In this document: piece by piece, positions 1 to 8,909 of the stretch | How positions within the stretch are numbered: the first letter of the stretch is position 1 | Layout of the letters: the number at the start of each line of letters is the position of its first letter | Origin: Photobacterium rosenbergii | GTDB taxonomy: Bacteria; Pseudomonadota; Gammaproteobacteria; Enterobacterales; Vibrionaceae | NCBI RefSeq assembly: GCF_003026455.1 | Contig: NZ_PYMB01000008.1 | Span: 1-64,000 of the forward strand | Direction of reading: 5' to 3' | Length of the DNA stretch: 64,000 bases | Made by a program: the position numbers and the translations under genes | Notes under the pieces: generated by a model | Told to the model about the DNA's origin: nothing | The model's database searches: none | What the model saw: only the letters and a program-made list of their open reading frames with translations

Positions 1-88
1 ACCCAGGACCCAGGACCCAGGACCCAGGACCCAGGACCCAGGACCCAGGACCCAGGACCCAGGACCCAGGACCCAGGACCCAGGACCC
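1..88. repeat. Heptanucleotide tandem array 1 (ACCCAGG)n
   Basis: About 12.5 uninterrupted copies of a 7-bp unit (GGACCCA in phase with the other arrays) run from the window edge to a terminator hairpin beyond the yajL stop. The left boundary and any flank are outside the window. The same unit recurs at 18238, 46096 and 50445 in the same orientation. Because 7 is not a multiple of 3 and the unit makes no stop codon, it creates phantom reading frames; it is not coding. Confidence 0.97.
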
Positions 89-116
89 AAAACGAGAGCA
101 TTTGCTCTCGTTTTTT
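89..116. terminator. Bidirectional intrinsic terminator after yajL
   Basis: Arms ACGAGAGCA and TGCTCTCGT around TT, with A-run and T-run flanks, can end transcription from either side. It lies between heptamer array 1 and the yajL stop. The same stem sequence recurs in the proA terminator. Confidence 0.8.
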
Positions 117-142
117 GTTTTTTGGGGGCTACTTCCTCGGCA

Positions 143-766
143 TTATTTCCTTGGTAAAACGGTGTAATGCATATTCGGCCACACCACCATTGGTTCAGCG
201 ACTTCGGCAGCTTTTTCTTTGCCAGCAAGGTGGTTGATGATCTCGAAGGCAAATTCCATTGCGGTACCCGGGCCTTGGCTGGTCAGTAGGTGGTTGTTGA
301 TATCGTAAACCACACGCTTGGTGCGAAGGCGTTCTGCTGGGATATGGTCATGGAAGCTTGGGTGTGAGGTCATCAGCGCTTCTGGATACAAGTGGTGGTG
401 CTCAAGTACCACTGCAGGAGCGGCGCAGATTGCAGCAATCAACTTGCCATCGTATTTGTGCTGTTTGACGAACTCTATCAGTAATGGGCTATCGCGGAAG
501 CACTCCGCACCGCCAACCCCACCAGGAAGCACCACGCAGTTGAAAGGTTCGTCGGCAATATTTACCAAGGCGGTATCTGCCACCAGTTTGATTCCACGTG
601 AGCCTTCCATGATCAAGGCACCGTCCGAGGCCACACTAGCGGTGGTGACAGAAAAGCCGGCGCGGACCAGCATATCAACAGTCGTGACGGCTTCCATTTC
701 TTCGGTGCCAGGTGCGATGCACACGACGACCGTGATCGGCTTCTGGTTAATGCTGTCATTGGTCAT
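143..766 (-). CDS. yajL: DJ-1/PfpI family protein YajL
   Basis: Cytoplasmic DJ-1 superfamily protein of 207 residues, the family's usual length plus about 10 N-terminal residues. It shows the nucleophile-elbow Cys114 in AAICAAP and the acidic residues near 22-23 (APGTEE) that activate it. VLPGG near 79-83 and LTSQGPGTA are typical of YajL. The family is described as a protective chaperone or deglycase for proteins damaged by oxidation or glyoxal; the deglycase activity is debated. Its start overlaps the end of panE by 11 bp, so the two are probably translationally coupled, and the panE-yajL order also occurs in Escherichia coli. Confidence 0.93.
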   Translation of the reverse strand: MTNDSINQKPITVVVCIAPGTEEMEAVTTVDMLVRAGFSVTTASVASDGALIMEGSRGIKLVADTALVNIADEPFNCVVLPGGVGGAECFRDSPLLIEFVKQHKYDGKLIAAICAAPAVVLEHHHLYPEALMTSHPSFHDHIPAERLRTKRVVYDINNHLLTSQGPGTAMEFAFEIINHLAGKEKAAEVAEPMVVWPNMHYTVLPRK

Positions 767-1670
767 GGTATTGTTTCTCCAAATCTTTTATAGCTTGCCA
801 CAGACTTTGGTTGTGAGGGACGCTGATGTTGTGCGTTGCCGCCCGGGCAATGAGATATCCGCTAATATAGTCGATTTCGGTTTGCCTTTTATGGCAAATG
901 TCCTGATTCATCGACGAAAGGTTGCCAGCTGTTGCATTTATCACCGTATCGACCTGCTGTCTTAGCTCAGCCCCAGTCACAAGATACCCTTCAGCGCTCA
1001 TTACCTCGGCAACTTCCAAGCAAATTCCGGTGAGTTCATTGTTGAATTTACTTTGGGCCAACTCACCATTTTTGCAGTTGTGCAAAGCGGTCAACGGATT
1101 GATGGCGCAGTTGATCGCCAGCTTGCGCCATAGCGGAAGGTTAATGTCGTCTTGCCATTGGCAAGGGGGCAGGGCATTGTCGAATAGTTGCCCCAGAGCT
1201 TGGTATTCGGCAGCCTGAGGGTTGATGCCGCCAAGCAAAGTGGGGCCAAGGCCGGTATGACGGACGTCTTTTTCACTAGGGCGAAATGCAGCCTGCGCAG
1301 TAGTTGCGTATATGATTGGATTATCTGGTAGCAGCTCCAATACCGTTTGTTGGCTTCCCATACCGTTGTGCATGATAACGACAGCGGTGTCTGGATTTAG
1401 GTGCGCTTTGATCGCTAGGATAGCGGCTTCTACCTGAAAGGCTTTGACAGTGACGAGTACTAACTCACTATTAGCCAGTAAAGCAGGTTGGTTAGCGTCA
1501 AACTGAAAGCTGGTTTCTTGCGTGATGGAATCTGTCGCTTCTGTACCCGATAAGTGAATTGCCATCTGTTGGCAATTATCACGGGTCCAAAAGTGAACTG
1601 TGTGTTGAGCGGCCAGTTTACAGCCCCATAACCTGCCAACGGCACCAGCCCCTATAATGGAAATGTTCAC
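756..1670 (-). CDS. panE: 2-dehydropantoate 2-reductase
   Basis: Reduces ketopantoate to pantoate with NADPH in pantothenate and coenzyme A synthesis. The 304 residues begin with a Rossmann fold (GAGAVG, residues 7-12) for NADPH. The C-terminal helical domain carries KLAINCAINPLTAL, which includes the family's catalytic lysine and asparagine. The length is normal. It is the first gene of a two-gene minus-strand unit with yajL. Confidence 0.93.
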   Translation of the reverse strand: MNISIIGAGAVGRLWGCKLAAQHTVHFWTRDNCQQMAIHLSGTEATDSITQETSFQFDANQPALLANSELVLVTVKAFQVEAAILAIKAHLNPDTAVVIMHNGMGSQQTVLELLPDNPIIYATTAQAAFRPSEKDVRHTGLGPTLLGGINPQAAEYQALGQLFDNALPPCQWQDDINLPLWRKLAINCAINPLTALHNCKNGELAQSKFNNELTGICLEVAEVMSAEGYLVTGAELRQQVDTVINATAGNLSSMNQDICHKRQTEIDYISGYLIARAATHNISVPHNQSLWQAIKDLEKQYHDQ

Positions 1671-1779
1671 AACGTGCTTCCGTGTTTCGTTTCAATATCG
1701 CGATGATAACATTTATGGCTGAAGGTCTGGGAGTGTTCCACTCTTCCTTGAGCGGAGGTTGAGTAGGTATTTGCTGGGG

Positions 1780-2619
1780 TTAGAATTTATAGTTAGCCGA
1801 AAAATAGTGGCCAAAGCCTGTTGTCTCACCAGCAATTCCACCATCCTTAAATAGGGCCATGTTATCGTAATATTTAAGACCGTAACCGAAGGCCCATTGA
1901 GGCGTGTGATAATAGATACCATTGAACCATTCAAGTGACGTAGTACTTCGGTTTGGGTCATCTGTTATCTTAGATGCGCCAAACTTGTAGTCTAGATAAC
2001 CTTGGTAGGTGACAAAATGACCACTTGCAAAGGTGTACCAGGGTTTGAACCAGTTGGTCGACACCATGTACCCATCCCACTTACCTTCATTTGCTGCCCC
2101 AAAGTTTTCTCGTACGTAGCGGGCATAGGCGTTGAAGCCCATCTTACCAAACCAAGGCACATTGATATCTGAGCCAGGTCCAATGTAATGCTCAAACAAG
2201 GCATTATCCCCAACATTGGTTACCGTTGCTATGTACAGTTCTTGTACGGGGCCAAAGGAGAGATCTTTTTTGGTCATGCCATCGATTGACAAACGGGGGG
2301 CAAATTTGAAGAAAAAGTTGTCAGCGAAATCATCGCTGCCCTGCGGTTTGTTTCTGTCTGAAGTGCTGGAGTTGAAGATGTCAAACACATCAAGGTAGCC
2401 ATAAACGTCGAGCCACCCAGAGCGGCCGCCAAATTCCATTTCAAAGTAGGTGTCGTCTTGAAATCCAAAAGGGATTTTATTGTCGATACTCTGCATCAGG
2501 TTAAATGTTATCCATTTATAGTCGTTTTTGCGGATATCATCTGAATAGTCGATAGCAAAGCTTGTTGCCGGTAGCATCAGTGCGGTGCTGATACTCAAAG
2601 CGGTTAGGTTTTTATACAT
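1780..2619 (-). CDS. tsx: Tsx-family nucleoside-specific outer membrane channel
   Basis: Outer membrane beta-barrel of the Channel_Tsx family, 279 residues, with a signal peptide (about residues 1-22, ending ATSFA). The mature N-terminus IDYSDDIRKNDYKW is nearly the same as in the neighbouring OmpK homologue, as are EMEFGGRSG, LSFGPVQELYIAT and the C-terminal HYFSANYKF with terminal Phe for BAM assembly. Tsx proteins pass nucleosides. The local duplication of the family suggests paralogues with different substrates or expression. The exact substrate cannot be read from sequence. Confidence 0.85.
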   Translation of the reverse strand: MYKNLTALSISTALMLPATSFAIDYSDDIRKNDYKWITFNLMQSIDNKIPFGFQDDTYFEMEFGGRSGWLDVYGYLDVFDIFNSSTSDRNKPQGSDDFADNFFFKFAPRLSIDGMTKKDLSFGPVQELYIATVTNVGDNALFEHYIGPGSDINVPWFGKMGFNAYARYVRENFGAANEGKWDGYMVSTNWFKPWYTFASGHFVTYQGYLDYKFGASKITDDPNRSTTSLEWFNGIYYHTPQWAFGYGLKYYDNMALFKDGGIAGETTGFGHYFSANYKF

Positions 2620-2924
2620 GATAATGTCTCGCTAGCCATTTGCCATTGCCTATGAGCACTGGGTTGCCATGTTGTCTGGCGTAGTCCAGTGCTAATTAAA
2701 GGCTAGCGGAACGGTTTATGGCTGGGAGGTTGTCTTACAACTGCGGCAAGGATCTTGCGTATGAAAATCTGGATACTGGAAAAATGTGCCAAAAATGAAC
2801 AACAAAGACTGCGTGTCTCGAAAGTAATTTCTATCTTAGTTTTGAGAGGGAGGGATGAGTGGAAGGCTGTAGCCACAAAAAAGCACCCGAAGGTGCTTTT
2901 TTATCGCCATTGGCAAGTTCAGTA
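2620..2924. other. Intergenic region between tsx and ompK homologues
   Basis: No open frame is convincing here. It must contain the tsx promoter on the minus strand (right of 2619), and it contains the ompK terminator at 2877-2903. No operator was recognised. Confidence 0.5.
2877..2903 (-). terminator. Intrinsic terminator of ompK
   Basis: GCACC and GGTGC arms around a CGAA tetraloop, flanked by A-run and T-run on the two sides. It lies 20 bp beyond the ompK stop. Confidence 0.85.
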
Positions 2925-3737
2925 TTAGAACTTGTAGCCAACGCTGAAGTAGTGGCTAACGCCGCTTGACTTGAAGCCGCTTGAATCTTTGATACCGTAA
3001 ACGTCATTATACGCTTTCAGGCCGTAACCCACAGAGTAGCGGTCAGTGTGCCAGTATAGGCCGTTGAACATTGCACCACCGTGTGAAGATGCACCTTCTT
3101 TGTCATCATCCATACCAAACTGGTAGTCGATGTAACCCTGGTATGAGATGAATGAACCGTTGTCGAAGAAGTAGAAAGGCTTGAACCAGTTGGTAGAGAT
3201 CTGGAAACCATTCCAGTCCTTAGCGTTCATGTCGTAAGTTCCGTATAGGTTTAGACCCATTTTACCGAACCAAGGCACCATTACGTCAGAACCTAGACCT
3301 ACTTTGTAGTTGTTGCCGCCGAAAGTATCTTTATCAGCGTTAGTTGTGTTGCCATCCCAAGTCAACTCAGTTGCAATATAAAGCTCTTGAACTGGACCGA
3401 AAGACAGATCTTTACCTGTTACAGCATCAAGAGACATACGCGGTGCAAACTTCATGAAGATTTTTGCATCAGAGTCAGCTTTGTCACTGCTTGAATCACC
3501 AGTTAGGTTGAAAACGTCAACGTAACCGTAAAGATCGAAGATACCTGAACGACCGCCGAATTCCATTTCTAGGTAATCGTGGGTAGATTTGCCTGGTAGT
3601 TCGTCAACAGCCATCATCAGGTTGAACTGAGACCAGCTGTAGTCATTTTTGTGGATGTCGTCAGAGTAATCTGCCGCATTAACTGCTGGAACAGCAGAAG
3701 CAGCTAGAACGCTTAGTGCTACTAGTGATTTACGCAT
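2925..3737 (-). CDS. ompK: Outer membrane protein OmpK (Tsx family)
   Basis: A 270-residue Channel_Tsx family porin with a 21-residue signal peptide (AVPAVNA then ADYSDDIHKND). The arrangement DYLEMEFGGRSGIFDLYGYVDVFNL and the C-terminal SVGYKF with final Phe match vibrio OmpK, known as the receptor of vibriophage KVP40. It is probably a nucleoside channel. It has its own long 5' region and terminator, so it is probably monocistronic. It is closely related to the gene just downstream (tsx). Confidence 0.92.
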   Translation of the reverse strand: MRKSLVALSVLAASAVPAVNAADYSDDIHKNDYSWSQFNLMMAVDELPGKSTHDYLEMEFGGRSGIFDLYGYVDVFNLTGDSSSDKADSDAKIFMKFAPRMSLDAVTGKDLSFGPVQELYIATELTWDGNTTNADKDTFGGNNYKVGLGSDVMVPWFGKMGLNLYGTYDMNAKDWNGFQISTNWFKPFYFFDNGSFISYQGYIDYQFGMDDDKEGASSHGGAMFNGLYWHTDRYSVGYGLKAYNDVYGIKDSSGFKSSGVSHYFSVGYKF

Positions 3738-4095
3738 GGGGTGAACTCTCGCTAATTGTGTTTTAAGACCGGACTTTTGTCTGCCCGTGTTCTGTTGGCG
3801 GAGAGTTTATTGCTTTATGTCACCTTTGTGAATGTAACGATTGCGCAATCCTTTGCTAAATGTGATCTCGATCGACTGTAATCCATTACATTTATGGCAA
3901 AAAGTGATCTTTAGCGTATTTTTTGTGCATTTGATGGTAATTTTTCTGAACTAAGTGTGAAGGGCGCACTCTAAGCGCTGGTTTGCTATCTATTTACAGC
4001 ATGGAAAGATGGATAAATCAAAAAGGAAGTATTCATACTCAACAGAATACTTCCTTTTTAACGTGTTTTTTTGGGCTGTAAGCGAATTATTGTTG
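3738..4095. other. Intergenic region upstream of ompK
   Basis: Holds the minus-strand ompK promoter region and, at 4020-4059, the terminator of ampG. No other gene is seen. The region around 3850-3960 is AT-rich. Confidence 0.5.
4020..4059. terminator. Intrinsic terminator of ampG
   Basis: Long perfect arms (AAAAAGGAAGTATTC and its complement) around a 10-nt loop. It is followed on the minus strand by a T-run and is potentially bidirectional. Confidence 0.85.
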
Positions 4096-5469
4096 CTAAC
4101 TATTCTCTGTAGCCAGTGTGTCTGAGTGTTTATTGACGATATAAATCAGTCCTAGAACCGGCAGGCCGATCAGGGCTGTGGTGAAGAAAAAGATATTATA
4201 TCCAAACATGTCGACATAAAGGCCCGAGAATCCGGCAATGAATTTCGGGAACAGCAACATGATGGAGCTGAATAATGCGTACTGTGTTGCAGAAAATGCA
4301 ACATTGGTCAGGCTAGACATAAAGGTAATGAAAGCGGCTGTTGCGATACCGGCACTGAGGTTATCGAGCGAAATGACCAAAGTCAGCATCGGTAGGCTGT
4401 TACCGATATAGCTAAAGACCATGAAGGCCATATTAGTGATAGCCGCGAGCACTGCCCCCAAGGCAAGAATACGCATGGTTGAGTACTTGCTGACAAGAAT
4501 CCCGCCAAGGCCAGCCCCTAGCAGCGTCATGATCACACCATAGATTTTCGATACCGAGGCCACTTCGGTTTTGGTAAAGCCCATATCAACGTAAAAAGCG
4601 TTTGCCATCACCCCCATGACTACATCAGAAATCCTATAGCATCCGATCAATGCCAGAATCAGCAAGGCTTGCTTACCATAACGGTCGAAGAAATCTTTGA
4701 ATGGCATGACTGCAGCGGTATAGAACCAAGCCATAAGGCGTGCAGTACGAGGGGATGTGCCATTATCGATCAGTTGCTGGCGGTAGGTTTGCTCGACATT
4801 ATCGATTTCTGAGCTGTCAATAGTCGGCTCATGGATGCAAAGGGCAGTAACCAAGCCAACCCCCATCAAACTTGCCATGATGAAGTAGGCATATTTCCAG
4901 CCTTCTGGATCGTAGCCGGTGTTGGAGCCAAACCAGGCTGCAAAGGCCAGCGCACCGGCACCTGCCATGATCATGGCCAAGCGGTAACCTGTCATGTAAG
5001 CAGCAGCTAATGCCGCTTGTAGCCGCTCAGAAGCTAATTCAATCCGGTAGGCGTCGATAACAATATCTTGCGAGGCTGATGAGAAAGCCACGATGACAGC
5101 AAAAATGGCCAGCTGGACCAAATCGCCCTGCGGGTTACTGACAGCCATACCAACAAGGGAAGCGATGATCAGTAGTTGCGAGAACACCATCCAGCCGCGC
5201 CGGCGGCCCAGCAATGAAGATAAGATGGGGATAGGGAAGCGGTCAATGAGCGGGGACCAGACCCATTTGAAACCATACGCCAGCGCAACCCAGCTAAAGA
5301 AACCAATATCGGTGCGGCTGACATCGGCTTCGCGGAGCCAGAAAGACAAGGTACCGAATACCAGCAGCAGCGGCAGGCCGGACGAAAAGCCCAGTGCCAA
5401 CATGATGAGGACTTTTTTCTCTAGATAAACTCGCCAGCCAAGTTTTTCATTTTCAATCGATTGCTCCAT
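4096..5469 (-). CDS. ampG: AmpG family muropeptide permease
   Basis: Inner membrane major-facilitator protein that imports anhydromuropeptides from the periplasm for cell-wall recycling and, where AmpR/AmpC exist, beta-lactamase induction. The 457 residues are strongly hydrophobic with about 12 predicted membrane segments. The AmpG signature LGFSSGLPLLLVFGTLSFWL is near residues 26-45, followed by FKWVWSPLIDR and GRRRGWMVFSQ. It is last in a minus-strand cluster (yajG, ppiA, a small gene, ampG); yajG-ampG adjacency is also found in E. coli beside bolA. Confidence 0.93.
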   Translation of the reverse strand: MEQSIENEKLGWRVYLEKKVLIMLALGFSSGLPLLLVFGTLSFWLREADVSRTDIGFFSWVALAYGFKWVWSPLIDRFPIPILSSLLGRRRGWMVFSQLLIIASLVGMAVSNPQGDLVQLAIFAVIVAFSSASQDIVIDAYRIELASERLQAALAAAYMTGYRLAMIMAGAGALAFAAWFGSNTGYDPEGWKYAYFIMASLMGVGLVTALCIHEPTIDSSEIDNVEQTYRQQLIDNGTSPRTARLMAWFYTAAVMPFKDFFDRYGKQALLILALIGCYRISDVVMGVMANAFYVDMGFTKTEVASVSKIYGVIMTLLGAGLGGILVSKYSTMRILALGAVLAAITNMAFMVFSYIGNSLPMLTLVISLDNLSAGIATAAFITFMSSLTNVAFSATQYALFSSIMLLFPKFIAGFSGLYVDMFGYNIFFFTTALIGLPVLGLIYIVNKHSDTLATENS

Positions 5470-5656
5470 GGATCCCTCAGGTCGTTCTGATTAAGCAGCC
5501 AGTAGTATAACCCCAAGCAGGTAGGGTATGCCTGCAAGCTACCGAGTAATTAAGTAAAAATACAGTAAAAGGTGGTGGCAAAGTATGAAACTTATTTATG
5601 GCAGAAACAAAGCAGTGGGAGGTGATACAGGGGAGATATGAGTAAGCCTTGCCGTG

Positions 5657-6028
5657 CTATGGCCGGATCCCCTGCATTTTTTCCTGTCGTTCACCGATAC
5701 CAAGCAAGAACTGGGCGGCAGAAGACACCTTGTACTGCATGAAGTTGTTGCCTAGTAACTCGTGCTCTTCTAATGATTCAAGTAGATGGATCAGGTACCA
5801 GTATGTTGATTCGTAATGGTTGTCGGGCGAGCCTGAAGGGACGGATAATTCCCACCAATCATTGAGGTGTTCAGTGACAGTGATCTTCATGGAGTCATAG
5901 TTGACACTGCCATTGATAGTACCCAGTACACTCAGGGCGATGGCCGGTGCATGGTCGGCAATGTGTTGGCTGATCAACTCAGCCGAAGTATCCGGTTGGG
6001 ATGAGACAAGTTTGAGCATGGTCGTCAC
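5657..6028 (-). CDS. Conserved small protein of unknown function
   Basis: A 123-residue soluble protein without signal peptide or membrane segment, rich in acidic residues and Ser. It begins MTTMLKLVSSQPD; the ribosome site AGGTGACG lies before the first ATG, and Met4 is an alternative start. No domain was recognised. It lies 39 bp beyond ppiA in the same direction and could be co-transcribed with it. Confidence 0.65.
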   Translation of the reverse strand: MTTMLKLVSSQPDTSAELISQHIADHAPAIALSVLGTINGSVNYDSMKITVTEHLNDWWELSVPSGSPDNHYESTYWYLIHLLESLEEHELLGNNFMQYKVSSAAQFLLGIGERQEKMQGIRP

Positions 6029-6067
6029 CTGATCACAAGCTAATGATCAGGTGACATTAACTTGTGT

Positions 6068-6622
6068 CTAATTTTTAATAATTTTGACACTCTCAATAAC
6101 TATAGGCTGCTCGGGAACATCTTTCATACCCATAGAGCGGATAGTTGTAGTAGGAATTTCAGCCATTTTTTCAATAACTGGGAAGCCGCTCACAACTTTA
6201 CCAAATACCGCATAGCCAGGACGGCTACCTTGGGCGTCAAGGAAGGTGTTGTTCTGGTAGTTGATGTAAAACTGGCGGGTCGCCGAGTCTGGTGCTTGGG
6301 TACGCGCCATTGCGACTGTTGCCTTGGCATTGCTCAAGCCATTGGTGGATTCGTTCTTGATTGGGTCATAGCTTGAACGACGCTTCAGATCTTTATCAAA
6401 ACCACCACCCTGAGCCATGAAGCCCGGGATCACACGGTGGAAAATCGTGCCTTCATAGCTGCCATCTTCGACATAGCGCAAAAAGTTTTCACTTGAGACT
6501 GGCGCTTTATCCTGCTCTAGCTCAATCACAAATTCACCCAGGTTGGTAGTAACAGACACTTGGGTTGCAGCACTAACTGGTAGCGCTAAACAAAATAGTA
6601 GGGTCGATAGCAAACGACGCAT
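6068..6622 (-). CDS. ppiA: Periplasmic cyclophilin-type peptidyl-prolyl cis-trans isomerase
   Basis: Folding enzyme that isomerises X-Pro bonds in exported proteins. The 184 residues start with a signal peptide (about 1-18, ending PVSA). The cyclophilin core follows: NFLRYVEDGSYEGTIFHRVIPGFMAQGGG (active-site Arg and Phe), then QFYINYQNN and YAVFGKVVSG. Its start codon overlaps the yajG stop (TAATG), so translation is probably coupled. The symbol follows the E. coli periplasmic cyclophilin and rests on the signal peptide. Confidence 0.88.
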   Translation of the reverse strand: MRRLLSTLLFCLALPVSAATQVSVTTNLGEFVIELEQDKAPVSSENFLRYVEDGSYEGTIFHRVIPGFMAQGGGFDKDLKRRSSYDPIKNESTNGLSNAKATVAMARTQAPDSATRQFYINYQNNTFLDAQGSRPGYAVFGKVVSGFPVIEKMAEIPTTTIRSMGMKDVPEQPIVIESVKIIKN

Positions 6623-7197
6623 TATAGGTTCTCCTGCATATAAGCGTTCAACTCTGGATCAGCATAGATGTCTTTAAGCACGGCAGTGATCAAATTGTTC
6701 ATTGCCAGTTCCATATCATCGACTGACGCACTCATTGCGCCGTTACGGGAAGATTTGCCTGAGTAGCGTTTGACGAATTTCCCTTTTGGTGTTTCTACCA
6801 CAAGCTGCAATTGCAGTTTGCTGCTTAGGTCGTGGCTCATTACGCTGTGTTTAACATTGACCATCGCTTCAAGGATGTCTAGGCGCAATGTGCCATCGCT
6901 GTCTTCGGATAGGGTGTAACCCTGCGAGGTCAACTGGCGGGAAAGAGCACTTTCCAATGTTGTACGCAGGTTTTCATTGCTGTGCAGTGGCTGGACATTC
7001 TCACGGCCGCTGTCGACAACTGCGATAAACTGGGCAGTACGAAGATCGCGGCTGTCCAGATTCACGCTTTTGCCGTGCACCATAGGTTGCGAGGCAATCA
7101 CAGGCTCGGGATTAATGGTGAGTTGGGGCTCAGACGGGGATGAGCAGGCCGTCAAGGCCAGTACAGAGGCAGCAACAAGAAGCTTCTTCATAGTCAT
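6622..7197 (-). CDS. yajG: YajG family lipoprotein
   Basis: A 191-residue predicted lipoprotein with lipobox LTAC at residues 15-18 after a short hydrophobic signal. The remainder is the YajG/LPP20-like fold (VAV..SGR, LRTTLESALSRQLTSQGY, LRLDILEAMVNVKH). The function is unknown. The neighbourhood (bolA, ampG) matches that of E. coli yajG. ATG at 7191 (Met3) is an equally possible start. Confidence 0.85.
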   Translation of the reverse strand: MTMKKLLVAASVLALTACSSPSEPQLTINPEPVIASQPMVHGKSVNLDSRDLRTAQFIAVVDSGRENVQPLHSNENLRTTLESALSRQLTSQGYTLSEDSDGTLRLDILEAMVNVKHSVMSHDLSSKLQLQLVVETPKGKFVKRYSGKSSRNGAMSASVDDMELAMNNLITAVLKDIYADPELNAYMQENL

Positions 7198-7256
7198 TCT
7201 ATCCTTGGGTAAAAGCGGGGGCTGCGCAAGCTCCCAGTTAAAAATGATATTGTAAT

Positions 7257-8387
7257 TTACTTATCTGATTGATAAACGACAAATTTGTTATTTTGGGCAA
7301 TGACGGTGACATTGCCAAACAGACGTTTTAGCTTTCCGCCATAGCCCAGGTGGCGGTTGCCAATCACAATCAGTTTGCCACTTGGGCGCAAGACATGCTT
7401 GGCATCACAGAACATTTGCCATGCGATATGGTCGGTAATGGCCGCTTGCTGGTGGAATGGAGGGTTACACAAGACCATATCCGTACTCTGGGCAGGGAAG
7501 CCATCAAGGCAGTTGTTTACCTTGGCGGTAAGCTGTGACGGATTGTCTAGGTTTAGCTCGGCATTCATCATTGCTGATGCTGCAGCCATATAACTTTCGT
7601 CGACGCATACCACATTGGCCTGCGGGTTGAGACGGGCAGCCTTAATTCCAATCACGCCGTTACCACAACCAAGGTCGATAATGTCTTGGTATTGGCTGCC
7701 GCTAGGGATGTGCTCTAGAAGGAGGCGGGCACCAATATCCAAGCTATCACTTGAAAACACGTTGGCGTGGTTTTTCAAGGTGATGCTATGTTCAGGGACA
7801 TCCCATTGCTGCGGGGCAGGTAGTGGCTGTGCCAGTCCAGGGTTAGCCTGGCAGAAAACCAATCTGGCTTTTTTAACTGCCAAAGAGGTTTTGGTCTCGC
7901 CAAGATGCTTTTCGAACAGCTTTAAGGTCGAAGTGTGGATATCACGCGCTTTGGCGGCAGCAATAACGGTGCAGTCAGCAGGTAATAGTTGGCAAAGTTG
8001 CTGCAGTTGCCAAACCAGCAAGCGGTTGTTTTTTGGCAGCTTCATCAATACTAGCTGTGGGTCTTGCGGCAGCTCAGCTAGGCAATCAACGATATTGACT
8101 TCAGGTAGTTGGTTATCAGTGAGGTTGGCAAGGCAAGCTTGTTTGGCAATAAATGAATCAGTAACCGTCGTTACCTTGCCGTCGTTGGCAAACCAGCAGC
8201 TCAGCGCCCCGAAACTGTCGTTTAGGATAAGGATAGGGCGTGCCGGATCGAGGGTAATATCAGCCTCTTTGACGTGGTTGATCAGGTACTCGTCTGCCGC
8301 GTCCCATGCCTGCAGGGTTTCATTTTTCCTTACTGGGTAACGCTGAAGGGTCAGCGTTCGCTCGTGAAGGTTTAGCTCTGGTTTCAT
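7257..8387 (-). CDS. rlmG: 23S rRNA (guanine-1835-N2)-methyltransferase
   Basis: SAM-dependent methylase of the RsmC/RlmG type, 376 residues. The N-terminal degenerate methylase domain carries LILNDSFGALSCWFA and AKARDIHTSTLKLFEKHLG, both typical of RlmG rather than RsmC. The C-terminal domain has the SAM loop DLGCGNGVIG (about 239-248) and the catalytic motif NPPFHQQ. It modifies G1835 of 23S rRNA. It is transcribed divergently from bolA. Confidence 0.92.
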   Translation of the reverse strand: MKPELNLHERTLTLQRYPVRKNETLQAWDAADEYLINHVKEADITLDPARPILILNDSFGALSCWFANDGKVTTVTDSFIAKQACLANLTDNQLPEVNIVDCLAELPQDPQLVLMKLPKNNRLLVWQLQQLCQLLPADCTVIAAAKARDIHTSTLKLFEKHLGETKTSLAVKKARLVFCQANPGLAQPLPAPQQWDVPEHSITLKNHANVFSSDSLDIGARLLLEHIPSGSQYQDIIDLGCGNGVIGIKAARLNPQANVVCVDESYMAAASAMMNAELNLDNPSQLTAKVNNCLDGFPAQSTDMVLCNPPFHQQAAITDHIAWQMFCDAKHVLRPSGKLIVIGNRHLGYGGKLKRLFGNVTVIAQNNKFVVYQSDK

Positions 8388-8547
8388 TAACGGTTACTTT
8401 ACGGTATGTTTACTCATTGGTTGGTATTTTCGCAAAACCAGCCACTACTTAAAACCAATTTTATGTCAGTCTTTATTGGGTATTTATCGCTACCGCCAAT
8501 TTTTCTAACGGCGGCAGGGATGATTTTACCGTCGGAGAAGGTAAACC

Positions 8548-8862
8548 ATGATCCAGGAACGTATAGAAGAGAAATTACAGCAAGCGTTCGCCCCCCTTCA
8601 CCTCGAAGTGATCAACGAGAGTTACATGCACAATGTCCCTGAAGGCTCGGAAAGTCACTTCAAAGTCATTGTTGTCAGTGAGCAATTTGAAGGTATGCGC
8701 CTGATTGGCCGTCACCGTGCCGTTAATGGCGCCCTGGCGGATGAATTGGCTAACCATATCCACGCATTGGCTATTCACACCTATACCGAAGCCGAATGGC
8801 AGGGTCAGCAAGACGGCGCACCGGCTTCACCAGCCTGCCGGGGTGGCAGCAAATTGGGCTGA
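8548..8862 (+). CDS. bolA: BolA family protein
   Basis: A 104-residue BolA/YrbA protein with the conserved [30 protein letters not shown] core and the invariant His of the Fe-S glutaredoxin-binding region. BolA proteins work with monothiol glutaredoxins and act as a stationary-phase morphogene regulator in E. coli. The start follows GGAGAAGGT at the right distance. It is monocistronic, with its own terminator. Confidence 0.93.
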   Translation: MIQERIEEKLQQAFAPLHLEVINESYMHNVPEGSESHFKVIVVSEQFEGMRLIGRHRAVNGALADELANHIHALAIHTYTEAEWQGQQDGAPASPACRGGSKLG

Positions 8863-8885
8863 CTGTCAGCTGAATCTGTATAACA

Positions 8886-8909
8886 AACCGCAAAGTTTGC
8901 GGTTTTTTT
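8886..8909 (+). terminator. Intrinsic terminator of bolA
   Basis: ACCGCAAA and TTTGCGGT form a hairpin followed by seven T. Confidence 0.88.

Noticed and set aside
1..88. CRISPR-like repeat
   Set aside because: Units are directly adjacent with no spacers and no cas genes are nearby; it is a simple tandem array.
318..965. Plus-strand frame opposite yajL and panE
   Set aside because: Antisense shadow with low-complexity composition and no ribosome site; both opposite genes are clear families.
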